Source: Lachnospiraceae bacterium AC2012
GTDB lineage: Bacteria; Bacillota; Clostridia; Lachnospirales; Lachnospiraceae
Direction: 5' to 3'
Length of the DNA: 64,000 nt
Assembly (NCBI GenBank): GCA_000702525.1
Contig: JNIN01000001.1
Location: forward strand, 1,426,001-1,490,000
Part shown: positions 17,615 through 26,776 of the stretch, piece by piece
How the letters are laid out: each line of letters starts with the position of its first letter
Numbering within the stretch: the stretch's first letter is position 1
The notes under the pieces: model-generated
What the model saw: the letters and a program-made list of their open reading frames with translations, nothing else
The model's database searches: none
What the model was told of the DNA's origin: nothing
Position numbers and translations under genes: made by a program

Positions 17615-17974
17615 TTATTTTAAATAGTTTTTTGCTACCCAACCTTCAAAACCATCTGAAAATCTTCTTATTTTTACCCAAGTATAACCACTTGCATTTC
17701 GTTCTGATTCCATATAGACAAGAACTCTATCTCCTCTAAAAAGGCTTCCTTTAATTGTTTCATGTATTCCTGGTTCTACTCTTACATTTAAACTTTCAAC
17801 ACCTACAGTTGCTATTTTTGTCTTTCTCTTTGACTCTTCTATATAGGAAATCGGTCTACCATTAGCGTAAACTTTCATTTCAAAAGTACAAAAACTAAAT
17901 ACAAAAAATACAAATAATAGTTTTATAAAAAGCTGTTTACATATCCATTTTTTTAATTTCATATCCATCTTCAT
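17615..17974 (-). CDS. Secreted SH3-domain protein
   Basis: About 119 residues: a basic N-terminus and signal or anchor helix (LFIKLLFVFFVFSFCTFEM), then one bacterial SH3 domain (VESLNVRVEPGIHETIKGSL, GYTWVKIRRFSDGFEGWVAKNYLK) filling the C-terminal half. Such domains usually bind peptidoglycan cross-bridges. The start at 17974 has GGAGGG nine bases upstream. The gene overlaps the end of the anti-sigma gene, and an ECF promoter begins three bases after its stop. A link to envelope stress sensing is inference. Confidence 0.75.
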   Translation of the reverse strand: MKMDMKLKKWICKQLFIKLLFVFFVFSFCTFEMKVYANGRPISYIEESKRKTKIATVGVESLNVRVEPGIHETIKGSLFRGDRVLVYMESERNASGYTWVKIRRFSDGFEGWVAKNYLK

Positions 17975-19127
17975 CAGCATCTTCCCTCCACCAATCTAAT
18001 ACGTTATCGAAAGCTTCCTTATTTATCTCTTCTATAGATTCAACCTCATTATCATACAAACAATAATCAACTTCTATATAGTTTCCATTCTCCATCTGAT
18101 AACAAAGCATCACTACATTATCAACCATTGATCTTCCTCTTACAAAAACATAAAAACATCCATTATCTATTTTCCCTCCGTATAATTCTGCCACACTTTT
18201 TAACTGCTCATATTTATTTTGACATTCCTGTATATCATATTCCACCATACTGTTCTCCGCATGGTCTTCTACGCCATAGTTCTCCATTATTCCATTATTC
18301 TTATATATTCCTCGAACAGTCCCTGTTACTGCCTCCATATCTACTCGATAAAAATCATGATTCTTTTCATCGTATACATTAACATCTGCGGTTCTCTCAT
18401 AATCTCCATCATAACCTACGTAAAAATTATGCAAATCAATATTCACAGACAAGTTTTTTTCGTCAACTCCAAAACAGGTCGTTAATTTATCCATTGCCAA
18501 AGACTTCAACTCATCATCAGAACATATTTCTATATCAAGTTCCTCATCTTCTTTATCACTTCTTTCCTTCAATGCATAATCTAATTTATAACCATAATCT
18601 ATGTATTCTAACAATTCTTCATCTGTCAACTCCCGTTCCGGAAGATAATACTTACATAATTTTGGATAAAAACATATCGTATCTTCATCCACTTCATCTT
18701 CACTATTTACAATTTGTAGTTCCTTCTCCGGATACATTCCTTCCGATTCATATTTATATCGTAATAATTCCATTCTTTCATATTCAGATTCTGAAAACTC
18801 TCTCGTAAATATTGCTGCAGGTACAGATGCTTCATCTGCTTGATCCACTATTTCCTTCTTATCTTTTGCACCTAGACTTTCCAATCGTTCCTTTAAATAA
18901 TTGATATTTGCTTTTCCGGTTATTCCCACAAATAAAGAACATGTCACTACAAAAACTATCGATGCTACCAAACGTTTTGTCCTTCTTTGTATAGAAATAA
19001 TCTTGTCATTTTTACTCTTTTCCAATCCCTCCGCAATTTTCTCATGAACCATCTGATCAAAATCATCTGGTATAGGAAGATCTGACTTTTTAAATTCTTC
19101 TTTTATTCTTTTATCTATCAACTCCAT
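17937..19127 (-). CDS. Membrane anti-sigma factor-like protein
   Basis: About 396 residues. A cytoplasmic N-terminus (about 1-50, IKEEFKKSDLPIPDDFDQMV) of the kind that binds ECF sigma factors is followed by one membrane helix (LVASIVFVVTCSLFVGITG) and a large acidic outer domain of about 320 residues with no recognised motif. The gene overlaps the 3' end of the ECF sigma gene, the normal arrangement for a sigma/anti-sigma pair. The start used here has GGAGG eight bases upstream; an ATG six bases earlier would be too close to it. The outer domain is the likely stress sensor. Confidence 0.8.
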   Translation of the reverse strand: MELIDKRIKEEFKKSDLPIPDDFDQMVHEKIAEGLEKSKNDKIISIQRRTKRLVASIVFVVTCSLFVGITGKANINYLKERLESLGAKDKKEIVDQADEASVPAAIFTREFSESEYERMELLRYKYESEGMYPEKELQIVNSEDEVDEDTICFYPKLCKYYLPERELTDEELLEYIDYGYKLDYALKERSDKEDEELDIEICSDDELKSLAMDKLTTCFGVDEKNLSVNIDLHNFYVGYDGDYERTADVNVYDEKNHDFYRVDMEAVTGTVRGIYKNNGIMENYGVEDHAENSMVEYDIQECQNKYEQLKSVAELYGGKIDNGCFYVFVRGRSMVDNVVMLCYQMENGNYIEVDYCLYDNEVESIEEINKEAFDNVLDWWREDADEDGYEIKKMDM

Positions 19128-19617
19128 CGTCATTTCCTCCTTCCCATAATTCTAATCGAAGCATCTCACGTGCTCTGCTCAACCTGGATTTTATCGTTCC
19201 CATGGATAATCCCGTAATTCTATGAATCGTCTTCATATCAAATTCTCTAGCATAAAATAAATAGATAACCTCACGATATTTCTCCGGCAAATCTAAAACA
19301 ATATCCCATATAGAACGTTCTTCCATACTTTTCTCAATATTATCTTTTGAAGATAAACTATTTTCATAGTCTTCTATATTGAGCATGTCCTTCCTTTTTC
19401 GTATGATGCTATATGACTCATTGTGCACAATCTTATATAACCACGAATTTATACTTTCTTTTTTTAACAGTTTCCCCTTACTTACATATGCCTTCACAAT
19501 TGCATTACTAACAGCATCTTCCGCTTCCTCTTTATTTTTCGTTATTGCGAATGCTTGTTTATATAACCATTCCTTATTTTCAATAATTGCATCCGTAATA
19601 ATTTCCGTTTCCATCAT
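19111..19617 (-). CDS. RNA polymerase sigma factor, ECF subfamily
   Basis: A sigma factor of about 168 residues with region 2 (AEDAVSNAIVKAYVSKGKLL, then INSWLYKIVHNESYSIIRKR) and region 4 (LPEKYREVIYLFYAREFDMK, ITGLSMGTIKSRLSRAREML). The start at 19617 has GGAGGG upstream; the ATG 30 bases earlier would swallow that site. It is transcribed from a GGAACC-N16-CGTC promoter just upstream, which suggests that it activates its own gene. The second copy of that promoter at 17583-17612 is the likely target. Confidence 0.92.
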   Translation of the reverse strand: MMETEIITDAIIENKEWLYKQAFAITKNKEEAEDAVSNAIVKAYVSKGKLLKKESINSWLYKIVHNESYSIIRKRKDMLNIEDYENSLSSKDNIEKSMEERSIWDIVLDLPEKYREVIYLFYAREFDMKTIHRITGLSMGTIKSRLSRAREMLRLELWEGGNDDGVDR

Positions 19618-19664
19618 AACTATTCTGCCCTCCAAAGCCAGCCTCATATTTAGACCCTACATTT

Positions 19665-19695
19665 ATATAGACGTTTCCATTATACAAAAGGTTCC
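19665..19695 (-). promoter_or_regulatory. ECF-type autoregulatory promoter
   Basis: On the minus strand GGAACC (19690-19695) and CGTC (19670-19673) are 16 bases apart, followed by TATATA. The leader to the sigma-factor ATG is about 45 bases. Confidence 0.82.
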
Positions 19696-19712
19696 ATCTT
19701 TTTCTATTTTTT

Positions 19713-19745
19713 GCAAAAAATTAGGAACCCACTTTCGTGAGTTCC
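19713..19745 (-). terminator. Intrinsic terminator after the 19.8-kb membrane gene
   Basis: Stem GGAACTCAC with GTGGGTTCC (one G-T pair) followed by TAATTTTTTGC on the minus strand. Confidence 0.8.
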
Positions 19746-19753
19746 CATTTCTA

Positions 19754-20101
19754 TCATTTCTTATCAACCATTACTATTTTAACCAAATTAAACCATCCAG
19801 CATATACAATAGGTAATGCACTATATGTCATTCCCGATATTAACACTTCCTCCGACATCCCTATATTACATCTTTGAGAATATAACAATAACCCAGACAC
19901 CATTAATCCAACACAAAACGTCTCTAGCACGTTATATTTTAGATATGTTTCTTTTCCTACAATAAACCAAAAAATTATGTCTACTATTAGTATTGGAAGC
20001 AATACAGGTATGTCAAAATATATCAATATAGTTGTTTTATTTATCAATGCACAATACACCACTAATAAAAACAAAATAACGATCCAGAATACTTTTTTCA
20101 T
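19754..20101 (-). CDS. Small multi-pass membrane protein of unknown function
   Basis: About 115 residues with about four hydrophobic segments (VFWIVILFLLVVYCAL, ILIYFDIPVLLPILIVDIIF, VLETFCVGLMVSGLLLYS, MTYSALPIVYAGWFNLVK). No known family was recognised. The ATG at 20101 has GGAGG eight bases upstream. It ends in its own terminator just before the ECF sigma promoter, so it is probably not part of that operon. Confidence 0.65.
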   Translation of the reverse strand: MKKVFWIVILFLLVVYCALINKTTILIYFDIPVLLPILIVDIIFWFIVGKETYLKYNVLETFCVGLMVSGLLLYSQRCNIGMSEEVLISGMTYSALPIVYAGWFNLVKIVMVDKK

Positions 20102-20150
20102 ATCCTTCACCTCCCCAAATAGTGCACCATCTTATCTTTCTAAAAAGCTA

Positions 20151-22706
20151 TTAATCTACATAGGAAATAAATACATTTCCAGCAGCTTCGAAGTCTGCAC
20201 TTGCCTCCGTCTGTCCAACGGTTGTATTGCTTCCCGTCTTTGGATTATAGATGTAAACATTACTTGCATCATATCCAACAATCAAGACGGCTTCCCCGCT
20301 ACTATTAATTGCATATACCGGATTGCCCTGTGCAACATAGTAAAGTACTTCTGTCATGGAACATCCTGTGAGATCCAGTACCGTTGCATCCTTCAATGCT
20401 GCCTGCAAAATTGCGATTGGCTTCTCGCCCTGATTTAGAAGGGAATGTACATCCACACTCTCGCCTTCTCTTACCAGCATCGCACTGATTGCCTGTGCCA
20501 TAGAACTCTCGGATGTATCATCGGCTCCTACGCTGAGTCCGCTCAGAGAATTTACATAAGATGAGCGTCCTCGCTTCCAGATATACTGGTTCGTGTTGTC
20601 CACGACAATACCCATGTTTTCATCTGCTGTTGAAATCGCCTGCTGTACATCCGTGCCAGCATAGACTACGCGATTACCTACATATACATAGTAGCGAACT
20701 TCTGACTCTGATGCTTCAACAGAGATTGTCTTATCCGAATCTGCCAGTACCAAACCTGCGTATGCAAGCTGAATTGCCGATATGCTTTCGTCTCCTGTAA
20801 GTTTTGCCATCGTAAATGTCAGCTGTGCTACATCATCATCTGTTACTGATACCGTAACTGTCTTATTTTTCTCACCGGATGTATTCTTAATCACATCCAC
20901 ACCAGACTCGCTAAATGTTCCATCTGCCTGCTTGGTACAAAGTGTCAGATTCAGTATCGTATTGGATTCCTTATCCGCTGAACTGATATAGGCGCCATCT
21001 GCTGTATATTCCTTCAGTGTCTCATGATTACCATCCACCTTCTGGATTGTCAGACTGGACATTGGATACATCTGTCCGCCCGCAGCATCGGTCGTAATAT
21101 TCGTCTCTTCCAACGTTCCATATACCAAATCCTCATCCATAAAGGCGAGTACCTTCAGCATATTTCCACTATCCGCAGTTAAGTCATAGGTTGACTCATC
21201 TTCCAAATCCATAACGTGAATCGTATCACTTGCCCCACCGTTATCCATCCATGCAATATAACGTCCGGACTTTGATGCCGCATACATATCATCTGTCAGG
21301 TTCGTAAGCATTTCCGAAGTTGCCAGCGAATCCAGATTTACTTTTATCAATGTTCCGTCCACCATGATATAGAAGTTTCCAGCTGAGTTTTCATATAATA
21401 AATCACTAAATCCAGCCTTCAGAATCTGGTAGGAATTCGTTGTCTGAATAAAGGTCTGTTCTACTGCCTGTCCGGTACTGCTATCATAGTGATACAGGTC
21501 AATACCAACACTACCCTCGTGCTCTCCGGCATTCATATAGCCATAAACAATGAAATCCATCGTACCCGTTTCATCGATATTCAAAAGGAGAATATCATGA
21601 TTCTGGTTACAAACACGTTCATCTGTTAAATCATCCCCATAGAAGGAGAAAACTGTCGTAAGCGTCTTCTTATTCTGGTTATATTCATACAGTGCACCAG
21701 CCTGTACAAAGCTTACAATGGTTCCGGTTTCATTCGATAAATACGTCACATCCGCTGAATTCAAACCGGTTGTAAGCACATTATCTGCAATACTAATGGC
21801 TGCACTGGTCGCTATTTCTTCCATCGAACGTTCATAATCCAGAAGGTACATACGTGTGGATGTATAGCGAACCTTAAAATATTCTTCTACATTATAGTAT
21901 TGTGTTCCACTTCCGGTATCACGTGTCATCTGATAATGAAGTACAATCGCATTGTAGTTACTATTAATATCTGTAAGCTCAATAGCAACATCACTTGCGA
22001 GTTCTCCATCAAATCCCTTCCATGCGACCTGATCGACCGTCGAATTAATCGTTACATTATTTAATGTATCTCCCGCAGTATCTTCGTCCGTCTCGATATA
22101 GGTACTCAGCGCATCTTCATTTCCAGCAAGCGCATCCTCATGGAATTGTAATGCGAAGTCCAAATTCTCCTGTGCATAAGAACCCTCTTCCGGAATCAGA
22201 ATTCTAGTATAGTAATATACATCTTCTCCATCCACATCCAATGTGATAATGAACAGATACTCCTCGCCCTCTTCAATCAAGTTCTCCAACTTCACCGTCG
22301 TCGATACGACACCGTCTTTTTCGCTATAATCCGTAATCTCTGTCTCCGCAATCTTTCGCTCGGTATCTGTAGAACGGATCTCATAGCTGATTCCATCAAT
22401 TGTAGAACCATTCGTTATGATATCCATTGTGATCTTACGATCATCCTCGAGGGGCACGACTGCATTTCTCATATACAGTCCATCCATCTCGGTTGTATAA
22501 CCATATAACGTATTGATGTTCTGTCCCAAAGCTTCCATCGACACCGTTGGAAGTGTCGGGTCTGTCATCTCCGTTGCTTCTTTCTCCCATTTAAAATTCA
22601 AAACGATATTGAAGAAAATCATGCCACCGATAAATACCAAAATCAAAATCATAATTCGGTGCTTTATTTCTTTACTCAGTCCACGTTCACGAAACGATAA
22701 CTTCAT
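20151..22706 (-). CDS. Large membrane-anchored surface protein with degenerate C39-like domain
   Basis: An 851-residue protein with one N-terminal membrane helix (IMILILVFIGGMIFFNIVL, about 18-36) and a long outer part. Residues of about 50-640 are beta-rich and contain propeller-like stretches (GRYIAWMDNGGASDTIHVMD, ANTIVSF-type segments). The last 118 residues resemble a C39-type papain-fold domain (SSMAQAISAMLVREG, then GNPVYAINSSGEAVLIVGYD and VYIYNPKTG). In active members a Cys starts the first motif and a His precedes the VGYD segment; here Ser and Glu are found, so it is probably not a peptidase. AGGAG is well placed before the ATG. It may bind a peptide or wall part; this is inference. 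Confidence 0.75.
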   Translation of the reverse strand: MKLSFRERGLSKEIKHRIMILILVFIGGMIFFNIVLNFKWEKEATEMTDPTLPTVSMEALGQNINTLYGYTTEMDGLYMRNAVVPLEDDRKITMDIITNGSTIDGISYEIRSTDTERKIAETEITDYSEKDGVVSTTVKLENLIEEGEEYLFIITLDVDGEDVYYYTRILIPEEGSYAQENLDFALQFHEDALAGNEDALSTYIETDEDTAGDTLNNVTINSTVDQVAWKGFDGELASDVAIELTDINSNYNAIVLHYQMTRDTGSGTQYYNVEEYFKVRYTSTRMYLLDYERSMEEIATSAAISIADNVLTTGLNSADVTYLSNETGTIVSFVQAGALYEYNQNKKTLTTVFSFYGDDLTDERVCNQNHDILLLNIDETGTMDFIVYGYMNAGEHEGSVGIDLYHYDSSTGQAVEQTFIQTTNSYQILKAGFSDLLYENSAGNFYIMVDGTLIKVNLDSLATSEMLTNLTDDMYAASKSGRYIAWMDNGGASDTIHVMDLEDESTYDLTADSGNMLKVLAFMDEDLVYGTLEETNITTDAAGGQMYPMSSLTIQKVDGNHETLKEYTADGAYISSADKESNTILNLTLCTKQADGTFSESGVDVIKNTSGEKNKTVTVSVTDDDVAQLTFTMAKLTGDESISAIQLAYAGLVLADSDKTISVEASESEVRYYVYVGNRVVYAGTDVQQAISTADENMGIVVDNTNQYIWKRGRSSYVNSLSGLSVGADDTSESSMAQAISAMLVREGESVDVHSLLNQGEKPIAILQAALKDATVLDLTGCSMTEVLYYVAQGNPVYAINSSGEAVLIVGYDASNVYIYNPKTGSNTTVGQTEASADFEAAGNVFISYVD

Positions 22707-22729
22707 TCGTAACTCCTAACTCTTTTCTT

Positions 22730-23587
22730 TTACAAAACAAACATACCTATCAAAATACAAACCAGCCCGATTACGCCCTTACGCCCGACTTTCTCTTTCA
22801 AGAATAAAACTGCGCACATAACGGCAACCATAATCGAACAATTATACAGCGGTCCGACAACCGTTGGTTCTCCTACGCCGAGTGCTCTTGCATAAGCAAT
22901 TGTCGAGAGGCAATACGAGCACCCCGCCAAAAGGCACATCAACGCACTATATAGGGTAATCTTCTTCCATTCCTTACTTCCCTTTGAGAAGATCACCATC
23001 AGCCAGCATACGATGCACGCAATCGTGATTCGAATCGGATATACCAATCCGGCATCGATAGTTGCCGGAAACATCTGATCCAACACATGAAGAATGGTCA
23101 GAAGTACGGCAAATAATACCGCCATCATCAAGCCACCACGATTACTGCTATCCACCGCCAATAAGATAATACCGACTACCACCAGCACCATCGCGACCAT
23201 CACAACGGTTGAGACCATCGACTTTTCCACAACGATTCCATATAAAAGCGTAAGTACCAACACCAGTTTTTGAAATGGTACTGCTTCGTGCACGCCCATC
23301 TGGTTCAATGCCGACGTAAAGCAGAGTACTGCGACACCACTGATGATACCTCCAATCAAAAGAATCAAATAATTGCGAAAGCCAAAGCCGGTCAATACCA
23401 GCGACGTCGTCGTTGTCATATAACCTGACCATGCAAAAAATACAAGGACACAAAGCGCTAAAGCTGCAGCCGACGCCTCGCTCGTATACTTCAGCCCCGC
23501 TTTCGCCAGAACCGGAGCCATACCGGCAAATATCATTGCCAGTAAAGCAAACCAGACCCAGTGTATCTGTAACTGATCTAAAAACAT
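22730..23587 (-). CDS. EamA/DMT-family transporter
   Basis: About 285 residues with ten hydrophobic segments in two similar halves, as in the drug/metabolite transporter superfamily (first half FALLAMIFAGMAPVLAKAGL; second half LYSALMCLLAGCSYCLSTIA, then GPLYNCSIMVAVMCAVLFLK). The C-terminal half ends EKVGRKGVIGLVCILIGMFV. The start at 23587 has AGGAG ten bases upstream; the longer reading has no such site. The gene is divergent from a metal-type repressor gene, so metal or metabolite export is possible, but the substrate cannot be read from sequence. Confidence 0.85.
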   Translation of the reverse strand: MFLDQLQIHWVWFALLAMIFAGMAPVLAKAGLKYTSEASAAALALCVLVFFAWSGYMTTTTSLVLTGFGFRNYLILLIGGIISGVAVLCFTSALNQMGVHEAVPFQKLVLVLTLLYGIVVEKSMVSTVVMVAMVLVVVGIILLAVDSSNRGGLMMAVLFAVLLTILHVLDQMFPATIDAGLVYPIRITIACIVCWLMVIFSKGSKEWKKITLYSALMCLLAGCSYCLSTIAYARALGVGEPTVVGPLYNCSIMVAVMCAVLFLKEKVGRKGVIGLVCILIGMFVL

Positions 23588-23634
23588 ATCCAAATATCTC
23601 CTATTTTTACGCATTTTTACAGTTCTTTGTAATA

Positions 23635-23716
23635 ATTGCAAAGACCATATGAAAATGATATACTCTAAAAAGCTTGGCAAAATCTTATTCTACACATGAA
23701 GAAGATCTTTGCCAAG
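23635..23716 (+). promoter_or_regulatory. csoR-like gene promoter and palindromic operator
   Basis: TTGCAA (23636-23641) and TATACT (23659-23664) have 17-base spacing. CTTGGCAAA (23673-23681) and TTTGCCAAG (23708-23716) form an inverted repeat at the expected transcription start; weaker pairing extends into the middle. It may be an operator for the repressor encoded next, or a leader hairpin. Confidence 0.6.
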
Positions 23717-23759
23717 TTGTATTTTGTAGTAAAACGCGACTCACTAAGGAGGCATACAG

Positions 23760-24122
23760 ATGTCTGAACATCATGAAGACCACGAACATATTCACGATCA
23801 TGAGCATATTCACGATCACGAACACACACACGGTCACGAACACACGCATACTCACACACATCACCATGAAAATACGAAAGCCGTTCTCAATCGCATGAAT
23901 CGTGCTATTGGACATATGGAATCCGTAAAAAAGATGGTGGAAGATGGTAGAGATTGCAGTGAAGTTCTGATTCAGATTGCTGCAGTGCGTTCTGCTATCA
24001 ATAACATAGGTAAGATTATTCTTGAAGATCACATCAAACACTGCGTTGTAGATGCAGTTCAAACCGGAGACGAACAATGTCTTCAGGATTTAGAAGATGC
24101 AATCAATAAATTTATCAAATAA
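23760..24122 (+). CDS. CsoR-family metal-sensing repressor with His-rich N-terminus
   Basis: A 120-residue protein. Residues 40-120 form the all-helical CsoR/RcnR domain (VLNRMNRAIGHMESVKKMVE, DCSEVLIQIAAVRSAINNIG). The metal site residues are Cys66, His91 and Cys95, with the same spacing (25 and 4) as the Cys-His-Cys site of copper-sensing CsoR. The first 37 residues contain 18 histidines in an HxH pattern, a large extra metal-binding tail that is absent from classic CsoR. AGGAGG precedes the ATG. It is divergent from the EamA transporter, with an inverted repeat between them. The metal could be copper, nickel or zinc; the tail hints at nickel or zinc buffering. Confidence 0.88.
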   Translation: MSEHHEDHEHIHDHEHIHDHEHTHGHEHTHTHTHHHENTKAVLNRMNRAIGHMESVKKMVEDGRDCSEVLIQIAAVRSAINNIGKIILEDHIKHCVVDAVQTGDEQCLQDLEDAINKFIK

Positions 24123-24181
24123 TCACCTTGTATTATATCTTATTAAAAGTCGCTAAGCAATGAAGCGACAGGAGGAAACCC

Positions 24182-26377
24182 ATGAACATTTTAAGTAAAT
24201 TTAAAAATTTACGAACAAAGGTGAGGGAAAAACGAGGGGAATTAAAAACAAGAGAAAAGAAGGACCATCGTCCAAAATGGCTCCGTAAATTAAAGGAATC
24301 TGAACGTTACCAGAAAACGATGGCTTTCATCAACAAGTATTCTATCATCATGCACATCCCTCTCTCTATGGCAATGATTTTTGCTATGGAATGGATGTCC
24401 AGACACTCTTTCCTGGATGCATGTGAATTCGTAGCTGACCATACCATGGCTTTCTTGTACAATTCTTATATTGTATTTGTTGTCTTTACTTTGGTTTATC
24501 TTGGAAAGCGTCGAACGTTCGCGAGAATGGTCATTTCTGCATTATTTGTAGCGCTTGGTATCATCAACTGTATTATCCTGTTAAACCGTGTTTCACCTTT
24601 CGGTTATACAGATATCGCTATGGTTGGTGACCTCTTAACTATGCAGAACACGAATTATTTCTCTGCTAGTCAGGGGGCTCTGGCAGTTGTTGCCATTGTC
24701 ATCTATGCCCTGCTTATGGTTCGCCTGTTCCGCAGAGGGAAGAAGCAGGAACCAAAGCTGAAATTCTGGCAGCGTTCCATCCTGGTACTGCTTGCTTTTG
24801 TATCACTTCCTGGCGTTACTTATGTACTTCAGGAAAAGAAGATTATCGATTCCTACTTCGGTAACCTTGCGCAGGGATATTCGGATAACGGTTATCTCTA
24901 TGGATTTGCAAGTAGTACCTTCAGTCTTGGTATGTCCAAGCCTCGTAACTACAATGAAGAAACGGTGCAGTCGCTTGTCGCTGATACAGATCAGGGCGAG
25001 ACGACCATTTCCGCAGAAGATACACCAAATATCATCGTTGTTCTGCTGGAATCCTACTATGATGTAGCAGAGGATAGCAGAATCACTACCTCCGAGGATC
25101 CAACACCATTTACACACTATCTGGAGGAAAACTACTCCACAGGTCACTTAACCGTACCTGTTGTTGGTGCCGGAACTTGCGATACCGAATTCGAAGTACT
25201 GACCGGTATGTCTATGCAGTTCTTCGGACCTGGTGAGTATCCTCAGAAGACCATCTTAAAGCAGACGGATGTGGAATCTTATGCCTCCGACATCAGCACA
25301 ACACTTGGTCTTGGCACTCACGTTGTCCATGACAATGGTGGTAACTTCTACAGCCGTAGAAATGCCTTCTCTATGATGGGATTTGATACCTTCCAGAGTA
25401 AGGAAATGTTAGATATCACAGAATATACTCCGCTTGGCTCATGGCCACTGGATGATATCCTGATTGGTGCAACAACGGATGCCCTGGATACAACCGAGAG
25501 TTCTGACTTCGTCTATACCATTACTGTACAGACACACGGTGATTATCCTACTTATGCCGTTGAGGGTGATGACACAGATATCACAACAACGGTTGCAGAT
25601 GGTGATGAATCCCTGACAAACCAGTGGACCTATTACGTCAACCGAATCAGTGATATGGATCAGTGGATTGAAGACTATGTCAATATGCTTTCTGAAAGAG
25701 ATGAAGATACACTCCTCATCATGTTCGGAGATCACCTCCCAACGCTTGGTATTCAGGAAGATGAAATCGCAACTGGCGATTTATACCAGACAAAATATTA
25801 CACCTGGAATAACTTCGGCATGGAAAAGGAAGATAAAGACTTAACTTCTTATCAGCTTCTTGCCGAATATACAAACCGTCTTGGTATTCATGGCGGTACG
25901 ATTATGAACTACAACCAGGAAATGTTAAACGAAGGTGTGGAAGCCGGATCTGACGAATATATGGACGGTCTCGAACTTCTCCAGTATGACCTTCTCTATG
26001 GAGATCGTTATGCTTATGGCGGCGTAGACCTCTATCCTGCATCCGACCTCGTTATGGGCGTTAAGGATATCACGATTAACAGTGCTTACCTCTACAATGG
26101 CAAGCTCCATATCTACGGTGATAACTTTACAAAATGGAGTCGCGTATATGTCAACGGCGAAAAGGTATCCACCACATATGAAAGTGGTCAGGTTCTCACC
26201 ATCGATGCCGATGATATTGAAAATGGTGATACCATCGTTGTAAATCAGCTTGGTTCCTCCAATACGATCTTCCGATCATCGAATGAATATACCTTCTATG
26301 ATCCAAATTATGAAGAGGGCGAAGATGCCGAGACAACGGACGATGATTCCGAACCAACCTATGAAAAAAATGAATAA
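24182..26377 (+). CDS. LTA synthase-family membrane sulfatase-fold transferase
   Basis: A 731-residue protein with about five N-terminal membrane helices (about 50-215) and an outer alkaline-phosphatase-fold domain. Active-site features are visible: Glu290 in NIIVVLLESYYD, the nucleophile Thr332 in GAGTCDTEFE, and FGDHLP for the Asp-His metal ligands. This is the LtaS layout, which transfers glycerol phosphate from phosphatidylglycerol to make lipoteichoic acid or similar polymers. The C-terminus adds a domain of about 90 residues (DITINSAYLYNGKLHIYGDN) with an immunoglobulin-like look and an acidic tail. AGGAGG precedes the ATG. It is a single-gene unit with its own terminator. Confidence 0.9.
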   Translation: MNILSKFKNLRTKVREKRGELKTREKKDHRPKWLRKLKESERYQKTMAFINKYSIIMHIPLSMAMIFAMEWMSRHSFLDACEFVADHTMAFLYNSYIVFVVFTLVYLGKRRTFARMVISALFVALGIINCIILLNRVSPFGYTDIAMVGDLLTMQNTNYFSASQGALAVVAIVIYALLMVRLFRRGKKQEPKLKFWQRSILVLLAFVSLPGVTYVLQEKKIIDSYFGNLAQGYSDNGYLYGFASSTFSLGMSKPRNYNEETVQSLVADTDQGETTISAEDTPNIIVVLLESYYDVAEDSRITTSEDPTPFTHYLEENYSTGHLTVPVVGAGTCDTEFEVLTGMSMQFFGPGEYPQKTILKQTDVESYASDISTTLGLGTHVVHDNGGNFYSRRNAFSMMGFDTFQSKEMLDITEYTPLGSWPLDDILIGATTDALDTTESSDFVYTITVQTHGDYPTYAVEGDDTDITTTVADGDESLTNQWTYYVNRISDMDQWIEDYVNMLSERDEDTLLIMFGDHLPTLGIQEDEIATGDLYQTKYYTWNNFGMEKEDKDLTSYQLLAEYTNRLGIHGGTIMNYNQEMLNEGVEAGSDEYMDGLELLQYDLLYGDRYAYGGVDLYPASDLVMGVKDITINSAYLYNGKLHIYGDNFTKWSRVYVNGEKVSTTYESGQVLTIDADDIENGDTIVVNQLGSSNTIFRSSNEYTFYDPNYEEGEDAETTDDDSEPTYEKNE

Positions 26378-26400
26378 GCTCCTGTAACGCAGGACATAAA

Positions 26401-26458
26401 AAATCTCCACAACCGGATACGTAATCTCATACGTTCCAGTTGTGGAGATTTTATTTTT
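26401..26458. terminator. Bidirectional terminator
   Basis: Stem AATCTCCACAAC with GTTGTGGAGATT, with an inner ACGT-containing pair and A/T-rich flanks on both sides. It ends the LtaS-like gene and the convergent small gene. Confidence 0.85.
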
Positions 26459-26462
26459 GCTC

Positions 26463-26648
26463 TTATCTATGCTCAATCGTCTTTTTAAATTTATCATCAT
26501 ACGTCCAGATATTAGCCTCAGCGCCCTTATAAAACGAAAGCGCAGGTCCATGCTGTGGCTGTTCCACAATAACCTGGGCCATATCAGTTTTTGCCGCTTT
26601 GATGATCATATCCGCTTCCTGCTGAATCTTCGACTCATGTTTTCCCAT
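26463..26648 (-). CDS. Small conserved-looking protein of unknown function
   Basis: A 61-residue product (MGKHESKIQQEADMIIKAAK) with no membrane segment and no cysteine. The start at 26648 has AAGGGAG at good distance; a longer reading from 26705 lacks a site. It has an N-terminal helix and a C-terminal stretch with FYKGAEANIWTYDDKFKK. No family was recognised. It ends at the shared terminator. Confidence 0.55.
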   Translation of the reverse strand: MGKHESKIQQEADMIIKAAKTDMAQVIVEQPQHGPALSFYKGAEANIWTYDDKFKKTIEHR

Positions 26649-26776
26649 AGCCAACAGCTCCCTTCCAAAAATATTTCTACTTAAATTATATCGATTTTTG
26701 CTCAAATTTCACTTAAATCACGATATATTCACAAAAAATTAAGAAACGTATCGGCTCAGGAATCGCAGGAAATCAG

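Noticed and set aside
23665-24077. Minus-strand ORFs opposite the His-rich repressor
   Set aside because: They are shadows of the CAC/CAT-rich tail and lack start signals.
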